Shown: positions 21,108 to 33,112, numbered from the stretch's first letter. The stretch: DNA of 64,000 nt from Xanthostigma xanthostigma (GCA_963575645.1 OY754469.1:23578001-23642000), one strand, 5' to 3'. Notes: generated from the sequence alone by a model not told the origin. Translations and numbers: made by a program.

Positions 21108-24100
21108 GTACGTAAATTGAAAAATAATAAAAATACTATTTTTTATGATCATTCTATTTTGTTAGTCAAAAAATTATTGTTATTGAAAAGAAGATGAGAA
21201 TGTACATACTACTATAATATTTTAACATAGATGACGTAAGAAGTATATATTTTAACCAGTGTACTGGATCAGAACACCTAGCTTTAAGATAAATACATAA
21301 AAGCTATCACGAAACCAGCGCCACAGCATGCTTGAAACCTAGAAGCCAAATATGGCAAGAAATCTAGCGACAAAACCAGCCTCGTGTGCTGAGACCTGAA
21401 AAGAAGAAAACACATTGAAGAACAAGAATGATAAAGAAATTTATAAACATTGAAAAACGATTTTTTCGTTTCAGCCTACGACACCAAAAGCCGAATACGC
21501 GGTACTCGAACAAGAATCATTATTAAGTAAAAAGGATTCATCATACTCATATTTCCAGAATTTTGTTGCTAATATTGTTCACGTGAGTATATTTCTCTTA
21601 ACTTTACCACTCAATCATACCTTTTTAAAACCAAATTCGTAAGGAACGATCTTTGTCAATATAAAAGTAAAAAATATTATTTTATCAGTGTTTGAAAGAT
21701 CATAAATGAATTATTTTTTTTAAATATATATTTTTTAAATTTCTCATTTACAAGAGCCCACCAGCACTATTAGTTATCAAGATGGCAACATAAATGGTCA
21801 AGAACCGTTATGTGTCGTCTGAGCCCCCTCAGCTTGGTGGAGTAGGGGTCTAGGCGCTTAAAAAAACGGCAAAAATTAAAATTACTCTACGAAATTGCAG
21901 AAAATGACTGAATAGTGTCTGGGGGACCTTCTAGTTGCAGGAAAAAAATTTTCTGTCAATTTACCCCTTGCAGAGACTATCAATGTAATAATTAAATTAA
22001 AAAAAAAATAAGCTCGGTGAATGAAATCGAGCTCACACGGTTCGTCTTCTTGTAGAGCAGAGGTCCCCGAACTTTTCTATCTCGTAGACCACTTGCCTTG
22101 TTTTTCGGTTTGGGTAGACCACCTGCTTAACTGATTTTGATTTTTTGCAAATTCATTAACTTCAAATGTATTTTCGACAGCCGATATAGTGCTACTCACT
22201 TTGGAAGATTTAAATTTATAACGATAGTGAAGTGTAGTGTGAAAAAACACATGTTAAGTTTTACACATTTATTAACTAAATTCAATTTAAAACGAACCAA
22301 ATTAAAATTTACTTTCTGTCACATAAAAATAAAATAACTAAGCAAAAAATACATGTTTTTAGTGTGAGGGATGAGCCTGAGGCTTTAATAATAAATTTTC
22401 AAAATTTGACATCAATTTAGTTAGGTTTATCCTTAAATCTCCTCGGTTAACGATGTCCAGTTTGTTTCTTTTTTTTTGTTAGGAGATCCACTATCGTTGA
22501 ACCCATTTTAATTTCATAGACCCCCAATTTTTTTCCGTCAATATGGACCCCTTGAAAGTTGTCGTAGACCCCTGGGGGTCGATATAGACCACTTTATGAA
22601 TCACTGTTGTAGAGAATCCCGAGGTACGGTTTTTTGCCAAAATTGACCTTAAAAAACGCGTCATATTCGCGGTTTAACATGGTATTCAGGTAAATTATTA
22701 ATGACAAGTAGGTTAGACTGGGTACGGTTGTGACAATTTTCATTTGATCGCCCATAATTTTGTTAGTATCCAAGCTAGTTGGAAGAAATGTGTTTTTTAT
22801 GTGCACATTTGTCTACTTATAAATACTAAAATTTTGCCCCTAAGTACAATGGTTAATTTATAGCAATATATTAGAAAAAAGGAAAAAAAAGTGTCACAAC
22901 CGACCACATCCCAGGGGCGGTTATGACAGTTTTTGGGGTCGGTAGTGACAGGTTCAAAAATACATTAAAATGATCTACAATCACTTTTATTGCAAGTAAT
23001 AATATATAAAACAATATAATCTTCTTCAGAAAAATTTAACATTTACGTAACAAAATAAATAAAACCTGGGAACACTTTAATAAATAAATATACTTACTTT
23101 TGACAGTAGAAAAGTAATGTAGGCCTCTGCTAACTTTAATATCGCGCGATGGCTGAATCAATACTTCAAACACGTTCAGACGGACATGTCGCTCGTCTCT
23201 GTCCTTGCCTCCTCACGCTACTCCTTACAGATTCGCTAATTTGACGACTGTCACAACCGTGCCCAATGTACCTTACATTAAATTGGTAGGTTATGAAATA
23301 GCAGTGACAAAATTGGCACATAATATTTTTTACAAACTTTTTGGGTAATAGAAAGCCTGGTAAGAGTTTCTATCACCGCGCGAGAACTTTGCGAATTTTT
23401 GCCTGAGGAAATTTTGAAGAATTATCGAAAGGAAGTGAGGTCACTTGAACCAACGAACATTTTTTCTCATATCCCGGTCACCGAATCAACCATTCCGTCA
23501 AGTTTCAAGTTCAAATTCAATTTAAATTTTTTTTTTTATTTTTTGAAAGGATTTTGAAAGTCTCTGCAGGAGGTAAATTATCAGAAAATATTTTTCCTGC
23601 AACTAGGAGGATGCTGTTTAATCATTTTCGCCATTTCGTAGAGGACTTTTAAATTTTGCCGTTTTTTAAGCGCCTCAGCGGCGTACCGCAAAGCGCTAGA
23701 TCCCTACTCCATTACACGAAAAAGAGCGTTTCTGCCACCCAGTGTTCTTTGACCATTTCTGTCGCCATTTAGATTCTAAATTCTATAATGTCGCGTTGAT
23801 ATAAGGAAATAAATATTCAAAAATTTGATTATTTTTAAACTGAATACTGCGCAGATAACAAATTAGTATCATTGATGATATATTTATACTGTTTTATTAA
23901 TTGAAATTCATTAGCCCACGCCAATTGTTGACGGTATCAAGGAACAAGACAAATATGGAAACGACGGTGATAAATTTAGATCCGTCGCAACAGTTGCTGT
24001 CAAAGGAGCTGAAGGACTTGCGAGCGCATTTGCAAATTTGCTAGATGTAAGAAAATGTACACTTTATAATCTATGTAAAGGGTTTTCCAATAAGAGGTGT

Positions 24101-25529
24101 TATTTTGATATTCAAAGGAAAATGCCATTTTTTGAGATAAATGATCGGATGTTTATTTCATTATAAAGAGGAAGGTATGCCGTTAATAATGGAAAATAAC
24201 ATCAGCCAAATGACCACCACGACCACGCCTACAGGACCATATCCTTTTCATGAAATTTTCCATCGCAATGTGTCTGCCCTATGTCCTCGATAGCCTCACG
24301 AATTCCATCTTTGAGGTCTTGAATCGACGCTGAGCTGTTGGCGTAGACCTTCTCTTTCACGTGGCCCTAAAGGAAGAAGTCGCAAGGTGTTAAATCACAA
24401 GATCTCGGTGGCCAATTGTGATCACCTCTTCGAGAGATAACACGGTTCGGAAACTTTTCCCGTAAAACATCAATGGTTTCGTTGCTTGTGTGGCACGTAG
24501 TGCCGTCTTGTTGAAAGTAAACGTTGTCCAGATCAATACCATCCAATTCCGGCCATAAAAAATCATTAATAATCTCTCGATAGCGCAATCCATTCACCTG
24601 GGTTTTCTTCAACACTTTCGGCTACAGCAGCAATATTCTCGGCTGTTCTTGAGCGACGTGCACGGGTTTTATTCTTCACATCACTACCTTGTCCCAACAG
24701 CTCGAATTTTTCCACCAATTTTTGTATTGCGGTCCGAATAGGTGATTCACGACGACCCAAAAATGTTCGAGTTTTACGAACCGTCTCTACCAAATTTTCA
24801 CCATTTTTATAGTGAATTTTAATAATTTCAATGCGTTGTTGAAGCGTGTATCGTTCCATTTTTATTAATGGCGTAGTTTCAACTTGTCAAATGTCAAAAA
24901 ATGACAACTCCAAAAGTAACATCTACCGAAATAGCGGGCTATTCAAAATAACACCTCTTATTGGAAAACCCTTTAGTTATTTAATTAATATATTTCCCAT
25001 AGAACATGTGTGTTAAAGAGATGACGTGGCACGAGATTTTGTATCGTGTTGCGACGGCGTCGGTTGGGTCTGCACCAAAGAGTGTTTTCTGTAGGGACTA
25101 GGGAGTCTTACTACTGTATTGTAGTTTTTTCGATGTCATTTTTTATAATAACGTGTAGCAATATTTATGGCCCACGTCAAACTCTCGAGAAAAAAATGTA
25201 ATATATTTTTTGATAAAATCTGATAATGTTGGTAATACGCGATATCAATTTACGTGATACTTGTGGCGACACTGGTTCATTTATTCCTGTCTAATTCTAA
25301 TTTCTGAATCGTACTATAATTATAGTATAGAAATGCATCTGAACAGTGCTACAATGGACAAACCTGAATCGATTCGATACGCACCCTGTTTAATAATATT
25401 TGTTTTTCTTGTGTATTTTTCAACATTTTATTATTGTTTCAGAAACCATTTGGTATATTCAGATCCCTCAACAGTCAAATTGTTGATCAGCTCAATCACG
25501 TTGGTGGAAAAATAGTTGGTTTAGAATAA
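20934..25529 (+). CDS. Gene B: small secreted protein (spliced, 166 aa)
   Basis: Exons 20934-21107, 21475-21582, 23915-24046 and 25443-25529 join in frame; all three introns are phase 0 with good GT..AG borders. The product has 166 residues. Residues 1-23 form a signal peptide (hydrophobic core ILTILGIFGLTILC), with likely cleavage before LPLGF. The mature chain is Gly/Asn-rich at first, Pro-rich around exon junction 1 (QQPPLP then PTTP), and has amphipathic hydrophobic segments at the ends of exons 2 (YSYFQNFVANIVH) and 3 (GLASAFANLLD) and across exon 4 (KPFGIFRSLNSQIVDQL). No Cys remains in the mature part. The layout matches gene A. I do not recognise the family and assign no function. Intron 2 has grown by nested transposons and intron 3 by a mariner, yet exon frames are intact, which suggests purifying selection. 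Confidence 0.8.
21475..21582 (+). CDS. Gene B exon 2
   Basis: Acceptor ttttttcgtttcag, 36 codons, donor CAC|GTGAGT. Encodes PTTPKAEYAVLEQES and the amphipathic end YSYFQNFVANIVH. Confidence 0.8.
22058..22606. mobile_element. hAT-type MITE, exact 8-bp duplication
   Basis: Starts CAGAGGTCCCCGAAC and ends TGAATCACTG, flanked on both sides by TTGTAGAG (22050-22057 and 22607-22614). Sub-terminal text (tcgtagaccacttgcc; gtagacccctgggggtcgat) is typical of a widespread hAT MITE type. The copy interrupts the larger inverted-repeat element in intron 2 of gene B. Confidence 0.85.
22717..23268. mobile_element. Inverted-repeat MITE
   Basis: Termini actgggtacggttgtgaca and tgtcacaaccgtgcccaat are inverted copies of about 19 bp. 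The interior repeats tgtcacaaccgac and ggttatgacag in both orientations. The flanking duplication is not clear. No protein is encoded. Confidence 0.7.
23915..24046 (+). CDS. Gene B exon 3
   Basis: Acceptor attgaaattcattag, 44 codons, donor GAT|GTAAGA. Encodes PTPIVDGIKEQDKYGNDGDK and a helix-prone Ala-rich part ending GLASAFANLLD. Confidence 0.8.
24078..24973 (-). mobile_element. Internally deleted mariner, rosa-like (DD41D spacing)
   Basis: An 896-bp element flanked by TA (24076-24077 and 24974-24975) with inverted repeats starting aagggttttccaataagagg at both ends, about 32 bp. It carries the two ends of a mariner transposase on the minus strand. A full mariner is about 1.3 kb, so about 0.4 kb of the middle is lost. 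It sits in intron 3 of gene B, opposite to the gene. Confidence 0.9.
24180..24859 (-). pseudogene. Mariner transposase fragment
   Basis: The frame 24859-24566 starts MERYTLQQRIEIIKIHY, the helix-turn-helix N-terminus of mariner transposases, with RRSRTAENIAAV about residue 68. The frame 24615-24367 holds the C-terminal catalytic part with YFQQDGTTCHTS and RSCDLTPCDFF. The count between the Asp of QQDG and the Asp of PCDFF is 41 residues, the spacing of the rosa (DD41D) subgroup. The first catalytic Asp lies in the deleted middle. A TAG stop replaces the Trp expected after DFFL, and translation beyond it still resembles the C-terminus (GHVKEKVYANS). Non-functional. Confidence 0.9.
25443..25529 (+). 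CDS. Gene B terminal exon
   Basis: Acceptor ttattattgtttcag, 28 codons, TAA at 25527. Encodes KPFGIFRSLNSQIVDQLNHV and GGKIVGLE. No AATAAA is close downstream, so the 3' end is undefined. Confidence 0.8.
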   Translation, partial: KPFGIFRSLNSQIVDQLNHVGGKIVGLE

Positions 25530-25770
25530 GCTTACATTAATTATTGTACAAAAGCTCATATTAGTTAAATACAGTACAGTTTGATACCTTTTATCCTTTG
25601 AAAGTATTACAAAAAAGTTTATCTGTTAAAGTTCTGTTAGAAGTTTTACACACTTTTATTCAGTTTTTATTTGATATAATTTTCTGATACCATGCTTCAT
25701 CCATTTTGCGCATGTAAAATTTATTGTATTCGAAATCCTCCAACTAAAAGAGCAATGCAAAACCCCTATT

Positions 25771-26398
25771 AAAAATTCCAGCCAATTGGGCGACATTTCA
25801 ACTTCAAATTCAAAAATATTAGCATTTGATATAATAGAATACAGAAAATAAAATTTCTGATATCGCGTGAGGTGACGCGGGTAATGGCTAGTATTCGATA
25901 TGATACTTGCTATTCAATGCCATGGTTACCTACATAATATGTTCTACATCATGTAAAAATAAATCAAAGAATGCTTAACTAATTTCTTTCTGACTGATCT
26001 ATACAGAACAAAAGAACAACTGTTTTTTTTTATTTTCAAAATATTTCCGCATCTATAAAATTGAAAATATAAATAGAATAATAAACCGTTATGAAAAGTA
26101 TACCATTATTATATGAAAAATAACGTTTTAGCATATGTCTATTCTGCGCATGCGCCGATTTTCCCCAAAAACAATAGAGCTCTTCATATTTGCATATCAA
26201 ACGTCCTCTCAAAGTTTGGTTTCAATCCGCCCATTCGTTTAACCTGTAACATGCTCACAGAATAACAGGCTAACAGACACACAGACATGTTTTTTGGATT
26301 CGAGAGATCTCGAAACGAAAAAATATGGAAAAATTTTGGAAAGTGAATTTTACCCTAAATTAGTACCATTTCTCACTTGTGGTGTTGGAATGGTAAAA
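25771..26398 (+). repeat. Dispersed repeat family C, copy 3 (full length)
   Basis: From attccagccaattgggcgac to ggtgttggaatggtaaaag, about 630 bp, colinear with copies 1 and 2. The gaccattcc block near the left end has been lost by a small deletion. Confidence 0.85.
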
Positions 26399-29392
26399 GC
26401 TGGTGAAGTACCCACAAAGGGTTCCGCTCATCTTACACGATTTTGAGGCGCTTATCCTAGTTCAGTGGTGAACCGATATTGATGAAACTTATTTCTCTTT
26501 ATGTACTCCATTTTTTCACCATATGTGTAGGTTAAATAGTCTCAAAAAGCGTTCAGTCCCAAATTAAATTAAATAGTCTCAAAATGTGAAAGAATAAAAC
26601 GCTTTCTACTTTACTTGCTGAGATATTAAATGCACCTCAAATTTTAATTTTATCATCCTTTTAATGTACGGGAACACCCTAAATATGAGTACCTACAATC
26701 AATTTGTGAATTCAAATATTGTAACGTTATATCTGTTTGTCACAGAAGACTGTCAAAAACAGATAAATAGAACAGTGAAAACAGTTGAATGCGGGGGTCG
26801 TAATTGTATGTAATATATTATTGTTCGATGTTTGTAAAAAGTAAACTTGGCATTTTTTTTAGATATTTGCCATTTTATCAGATGTTAGAAAACAGAAGTG
26901 ATAAGTAATGATTTAAATATAATTTATTTAAAAAAAAACGCCATGTACCACGCAACTCACATTACGCCATTCTACCAAGTTTTATTTCTTTAGATGCAAG
27001 TGTTCATCAACGATATTAAATGTAAATTACATTTAAAACGACGCTTAGGTATTATAAAATATAAGAGGCTTAGTAGACTGTTATATGGTCTCCCTGAAAA
27101 AATATTCAGCCAAAGTTGGATAACTTTCTACCTCGATACCTTCTTCTTCTAAAAAGTAGTAAAGAAAAAGAATCAAATCGCCTCTAAAAAGAATAAAATA
27201 ATCATAATAAAAACAAATTTAACCTACTTCAGAAAGGATACAATATTTTCTTTTTCTTTAATTTTGCATGCACCTTCCCCACTTTACATGCAAATGTAGG
27301 TTGCCGTGAAAAAAACAACTGTGATTAGTATTATTTAAAGAACTAAGCTTCTATACATATTTCGATATTAGTAGGAGAGGTAATTTGTAAACAGTACCCA
27401 CAGAACAGTTACGTAATGTTCTGTGACAGTACCTATATAGTAGTGTTGATCATCATCAAATATGAAATACTGAAAGCATAGGATTACGAAGAACTTCTCT
27501 TATACACGTAGCTCAGTTTTCACAAGGGACAATATTTTATTCCCGTCAGATGCAATCAACAAGTTTTGAAATTCGTCGTTGATGCATTTTTTCTCGAGAC
27601 ATGTGTGTCGAAAATATGCATTAATACTTGTTTAAGAGGAATGCTATTTTCAGCAAACGACTCAATTCCATGTATGTTTGTTGGAAAGCTTCTTTTTGTT
27701 AAAAGTTTTATCACACTTTATTTGTACAGACTGTCCACATAGTCCCTAGCTATTCAAGTAGGTACTGTTATAAATACTTACTTTAAATAAATAAAAACTT
27801 TAAAATTAAATGGTGAAAAATTCGTAATTTATTGTTTTTTCAAAAAGTAACCTGAAGATATTTTTTTTCAGAATGAGGTTGACGTCTAGCGTTACCAATA
27901 AGGTCAAAATTAACTCTCGCATGATGTGAAAAAAACAGTTACAAATATGCTTTTAATATTATAATGATAGATTGTTTGAATATGCTACTGGTGAGTACTT
28001 GATAAATTATTCCGCCGCGATAGTGGAAAGAATCGGTTTGGAGTCCCGACAATGACAGTGTTTGAAAATATTATTTTCTAATATAGCATTATAGTAATGA
28101 GTGTTTCTAAGCAATTGCAGAAAATTATAGCTCTCCTAGATAGGCGGATCGTAAATTATAGACGCTCAACAGCGTTTATATGTGTATTAGGGAGAGAGAG
28201 AGACTCAGCTTTCACTATTTATTGTTCTATTTTTTTGAAGATTACTTGAATCTAATTTTTAACTTTTTTTTTATTTTGAATTTGAACAAATCCTTGCCAC
28301 ATAGACATTTTATTTTTCTCACAAATGCAAATGTTTTCATAATTTATGCGAAATGTTTCAGAGAAACGCGTATAATAAAGTAAGTAAGTAAAGAGGAAAT
28401 TCATATTAAAGAAACTTTAAAGTATTTTGTCGCAATACTAACTGAAATTACTTTTTTTAGTTATGATAGATTTTTTAATGGTTTTTGAGGTTAGAGGTTT
28501 GTCTCAATATGTTTTTATTTCTTATTTTATGTAAAAATTGACCACTCGAGTTGAAATTCTATTTTTGTATAATATTATGCTGAAATTAAACGTATGTTAT
28601 CAAAAACGCGTCAGGAACGGTTATTTAGAGATTGCTAAAAATTTTACTGGAAAATTGCAAAAATAAACAAACTTTGCATTAATTTAGAGCCTGTAATCAG
28701 AAAACAGAATTGACATATTCACAAGTGCAACCTGTGAGTATGCTAGTGAAACACTGTACACTATACTCTACTTACATAATAATGTTTTGCGAAGCATTAC
28801 TAAATATCACTTAATATATATTAGGACGAAACAAATATAAATAATCCTTAAAGTTAACCAACTAAAACTTTTTTTACATTACATACTTGAAACAAAGTCT
28901 ACTTTTCTTCATTAAAATTGCAGAAGTGTAGTTTAAATATAAGGAAATAAGAAATATTTCTTAATTAATTCCATACTTCACCGATTTATACATTTTTCAG
29001 TATGCAGCCTGGAAACCACATTGTGTGCTTTTTCATATTACAAACATCGCAGTCTGCAAATTTATTTTCTGACGAGTTTTCTGAACTTTTACGTCTGTCT
29101 GTGGTTTGTACCCGCATCAATTAAAAATGTCAGAACCGATTTTGGTGAAACTTTGTAAACTATTAATTGGTACCTAAACTTAAAATAGATAAGTGTCTCC
29201 CTATAGGTACTAATATTTTAGTCAATGATAATATTTTATTTTTAATGGATTTTTTCTTTCTTTTTAGGTACTTTGATATCCATGACTACTTGTTAAAAAA
29301 TTGGTTGTTATTAATTTTTCATAATTTTGGGATAATAAACTTCTGCATTTCGAAAATGGTTCGCTCGATTTATATTATTTTTATTAACCGAC
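26399..29392. other. Intergenic, no gene seen
   Basis: AT-rich, with many stops in all frames. A motif aattatagacgctcaacag near 28153 recurs elsewhere in the window. I see no termini of a mobile element. Confidence 0.5.
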
Positions 29393-29922
29393 TTCAAAAA
29401 AGGAGGAGGTTCTGTGTTCGACTGTATATTTTTTTTTATGTATGTTCACCGATTTCTCCGTCAATTATGAACCGATTTCCAAAATACTTTTTTTATTCGA
29501 AAGAGTGCACTTCCGAGGTGGTCCCATCGGAACCAAGTCAGGATCTGATGGTGGAATCCGGAGAAATCGAGGGAAACTCTCAAATTTCAAAGGCACGCAT
29601 AATGTTTTTTATGTATATTCACCGATTTCTCCGTCAAATATCTAACACTAAAAAGAGAAAAATAAAATATTTTTAACAAAAAAATTGAACCGACTTCAAA
29701 ATATGCACTAAAAAGTAAAAAATAATTGCGTATTGAAATGTTTTGGAATCGGTGTCAGCCAAAATGAAATCTATTCCGAGAACTGGAGACATGTAAGATT
29801 TAAATTGCTACTTTCGAATTCCGATGTGACACCGACTCCAAAACATTTCAATACGCAATTATTTTTTACTTTTTAGTGCATATTTTGAAGTCGGTTCAAT
29901 TTTTTTGTTAAAAATATTTTAT
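29393..29922 (+). mobile_element. Repeat family O (aaccgacttc) copy 1
   Basis: Starts taaccgacttcaaaaaagga and contains cttccgaggtggtcccatcg. Its right part, about 29662-29922, is a large inverted repeat whose arms end in gaaccgacttca and tgaagtcggttc, with caatacgcaattatttttta in both. The second copy is at 32611-33112. Such aaccgacttc...ggaggaggttct repeats are widespread in insects. The open frame across it (29167-29676) is repeat-derived. Confidence 0.75.
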
Positions 29923-30580
29923 TTATAAAAAAAGTTTCCTCAAACCACGAACACGTTTTCCAATCAACGTTTGCTAATCCTCTTAGTATCATCATAATTC
30001 GATTAAAACTATATCCAGACAATTATGGTTGCGTGAGAATTTCTTTAATATTAAATGTCTTTACAGCAGCAAAATTTCCGTTCTCCTAAAAAGATTTGTT
30101 ACTATATAAATTATTAGAGACACATTTGTATTGACGTGATAATTCTGGCAAATTCATCATGATTAAACACCAGTAAGTTATAAAGCTATGATACCAGTAA
30201 AATATGCGTTTATAGCTTAGGAGATTCAATTTGTGATCCGAAATGAGATTATCAATAATTAAAGATATTTGTTATATATTTTCAACATGTCTTACCGTAT
30301 TTTTAAACTAAATCATTTAGGTACACAGCGCGGCATGCGAACCCACGCGTCTGTCGTCTGGAATTGAGAATTTAATGGTTTAAAGCTGCAGTTAGATGGG
30401 ACTAGTAATCCGTTGTTGGTTAATTAAAATCAAGGCAATTTTGCTAGTAACATTGGCGTGAAATGGAAACACACAGCAGCAAAGCCTAATTTTTAGTAAC
30501 TATTTTTTTTTCCTCTAAACGTTTTTTCTTTAGCCAATGAAGAAATCTATGAAAATCTATCAAAAGGAATATTATTGAAA
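29923..30580. other. Intergenic, no feature seen
   Basis: AT-rich spacer between repeat O copy 1 and repeat C copy 4. Confidence 0.5.
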
Positions 30581-30767
30581 AAAAATCCAACCAATTGGGC
30601 GACGGGACCATTCCAACTTCAAAATGTTGACATTTGATTACCTAATAAAGAAAATAAAAGTTCTGATATCGCGTGACGTGACGCGCGTAAAGGCTAGTAT
30701 TCAATATGATATTTGCTATTCGTTGCCATGGTTACGTACATAATATGTGCCACGGCCATGTAAATAT

Positions 30768-32581
30768 AGTCCAATCGGTGGAGATAAAAAGCTCCAGAAA
30801 TTAGCAAACAGACTGATTTTTTTTTTAATAAGTAGTTTAAAGTGTACTGATTGAAATAAAAAAAAGTTCATTCGTCTATCGATTTCCCAAAATAAAAAAA
30901 AAAATTGAAAATAATTTTGATTTTCAAAATTCTTTGATATTTTGAAATTTAAAAAAGATAGGAAGAAATAAAAAATACTGCGTTGTAGAAGACGTTTTTT
31001 TCTATAAAAAAGATATCTTATACTTTTTTCGTCCGACTTATAGTTTGCCCGCAAAAATTCGATAAACTATGTATCTATTTTACGCGCAGGATGCTCGGCT
31101 AGCCATGCGAGAACCTACTTTTTCATGTCCGGCGTATTGAATTATAATATTTTACATACTTATAGAGTAATAAAATAAAAATTCAAATAGCCTATCTTCA
31201 AGTAGAAAATCTGAACTTTTCAATGGTGTAGTTAATTTTTTTTTTGAATAAAATATCATGTATAAAAATGCAAGTATAGATATATATTTGAATCGAAAAT
31301 CGAACGTTGCAATAATAATTTTTTTTAAACATAAGGAAAAGTCGTAAATTTTTTTTAACCTGGTAAACTATTCTTTAGATATTCTTTTTCAAAAATAAAA
31401 ACTCCTGACCATAAATCTTATCTCGTTATTAAATACGACCCTTGTTACTATTTTCAATTTTTTCGGAATCTTGAATTCACTGGAAAAAATATTTTTAAAC
31501 CTCTGTAACACGATGAAAACTTAAAGGATTTCAATGTATATTTTTTTAAATCGTAGGTATAATTAAGTGTATTAAGAATCACTAAGTATAAAGTTAAGTT
31601 TTCAAAATTTTTTAATATTAACGATTTTTCATCCATAAAGAGAAAACAGACATTTTTCTGGTTTTTCATTTGTATCTTTTTATATCGATGAATATAAAAT
31701 TTCATACTATTACATTACGAAGATAAATACTCAAGGAATAGAATGTGATATGTGGCTAGGTAAGAAAGTATCTAGGTAAAAAATACAATGGAAATTAAAA
31801 CAGGTAAACAAATCTTTGATTAACGTCTGATTAGAACTCTTCTATAAATAAAATTATCGACCATTTTTTCCATGACTACTTAATAAAAAATTGTTTGCTA
31901 TTATTTTTTCATTATTTTGATACTCATTAATAATTTTGAAAGATTTTATAAAAAGCTAATTAGAATTAATATCTCAAAAATGGTGCATTTTATAGGAAAA
32001 TCATACGAGACCTTTTTTCTTTAGAATTGTCCAAAAAACCTAAAAAAATTGGTTCCGACGCCAAAAACAAAAAAATTTTATTTTCCGAAAATTTTTTGCA
32101 AATTTTGAAATTTTTTTTGAAAATTTTGTTTTTTTTTTTAATTTTTTATTTGGAATATTTAGAATATGCATTTCTAGACAAATAGTGTTATAAACATTTT
32201 AGTAAAATTTAATGATTCTTGCTTCTGCAAAGTGATTTATTTGCTTGTTTGCCCACGCAAGATGACTTACTAACTTTCCGAATTTTTTCCAGGTAAACTA
32301 TAGCTCTGACGAAAAAAGTACAAGATATCTTTTTTATAGAAAAAAATGTCCCCTACAAGGCAGTATTTTTTATTTATCTCTATCTTTATCCCAGCTTCAA
32401 ATATTCAAGAATTTTGAAAATAAGATTTTTTGCCAAATTTTTTTTGACTTTGGGAAATCGATAGACGAATGAACTTTTTTCTATTTCAATCAGTACACTT
32501 TAAACTACTCATAAAAAAAATTTGAGTCTGTTTGCGAATTTCTGGAGCTTTTGGTTTAAAATTGTCTCCACCGACTGGACT
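30768..32581. mobile_element. 1.8-kb element with about 300-bp inverted repeats, 5-bp duplication
   Basis: Starts AGTCCAATCGGTGGAGA and ends TCTCCACCGACTGGACT, with inverted arms of about 300 bp (30768-31080 and 32285-32581). AATAT flanks both sides (30763-30767 and 32582-32586), and removing the element restores repeat C exactly. The AG..CT ends and long arms recall Polintons, but those duplicate six bases. The interior has no recognisable protein. Unclassified. Confidence 0.8.
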
Positions 32582-32610
32582 AATATTAATCAAAGCATCA
32601 TCAAACAAAT

Positions 32611-33112
32611 AAAATATTTTTAACCGACTTCAACAAAAAGGAGGAGGTTCTGTGTTCGTCTGTATATTTTTTTTTTTTTTTATGTATGTTCACCAATTTC
32701 TCCGTCAATTATGGACCGATTTTCAATTTTTTTTTTATTCGAAAGAGTGCACTTCCGAGGTGGTCCCATCGGAACCAAGTCAGGATCTGATGGTGGATCC
32801 CGGAGAAATCGAGGGAAACTCTCAAATTTCAAAGGCATGCATAATGTTTTTTTATGTATGTTCACCGATTTTTAGTGTGTTTAACACTAAAAAGAAAAAA
32901 ATAAAATATTTTTAACAAAAAAATTGAACCGACTTCAAAAAAGGCACTAAAAATTAAAAAATAATTGCGTATTGAAATGTTTTGGAGTCGGTGTCAGCCA
33001 AAATGAAATCTATTCCGAGAACTACACCGACTCCAAAACATTTCAATACGCAATTATTTTTTACTATTTAGTGCCTTTTTTGAAGTCGGTTCAATTTTTT
33101 TGTTAAAAATAT
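32611..33112 (+). mobile_element. Repeat family O (aaccgacttc) copy 2
   Basis: Colinear with 29393-29922: taaccgacttcaacaaaaag at the left, cttccgaggtggtcccatcg within, and an inverted-repeat right part ending gaagtcggttcaatttttt. It is inserted in repeat C copy 4, with ttaatcaaagcat / ttaatcaaaacat on the two sides as a possible 13-bp duplication. Confidence 0.75.

Larger units (their letters stand above)
21780..23775. mobile_element. Inverted-repeat DNA element in intron 2 of gene B, host of two MITEs
   Basis: Left arm 21780-21985 and right arm 23560-23775 are diverged inverted copies (landmarks gcgcttaaaaaaacggcaaa, ctagttgcaggaaaaa and gcagagact). The interior is broken by a hAT MITE (22058-22606) and another inverted-repeat MITE (22717-23268). 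An unbroken plus-strand stretch from about 23320 to 23557 reads like degenerate protein (ITARELCEFLPEEILKNYRK). Superfamily not identified. Confidence 0.65.

Noticed and set aside
29167-29676. 169-codon frame as a gene
   Set aside because: It spans repeat O copy 1, whose second copy at 32.6 kb gives a similar frame; composition is that of repeat DNA.
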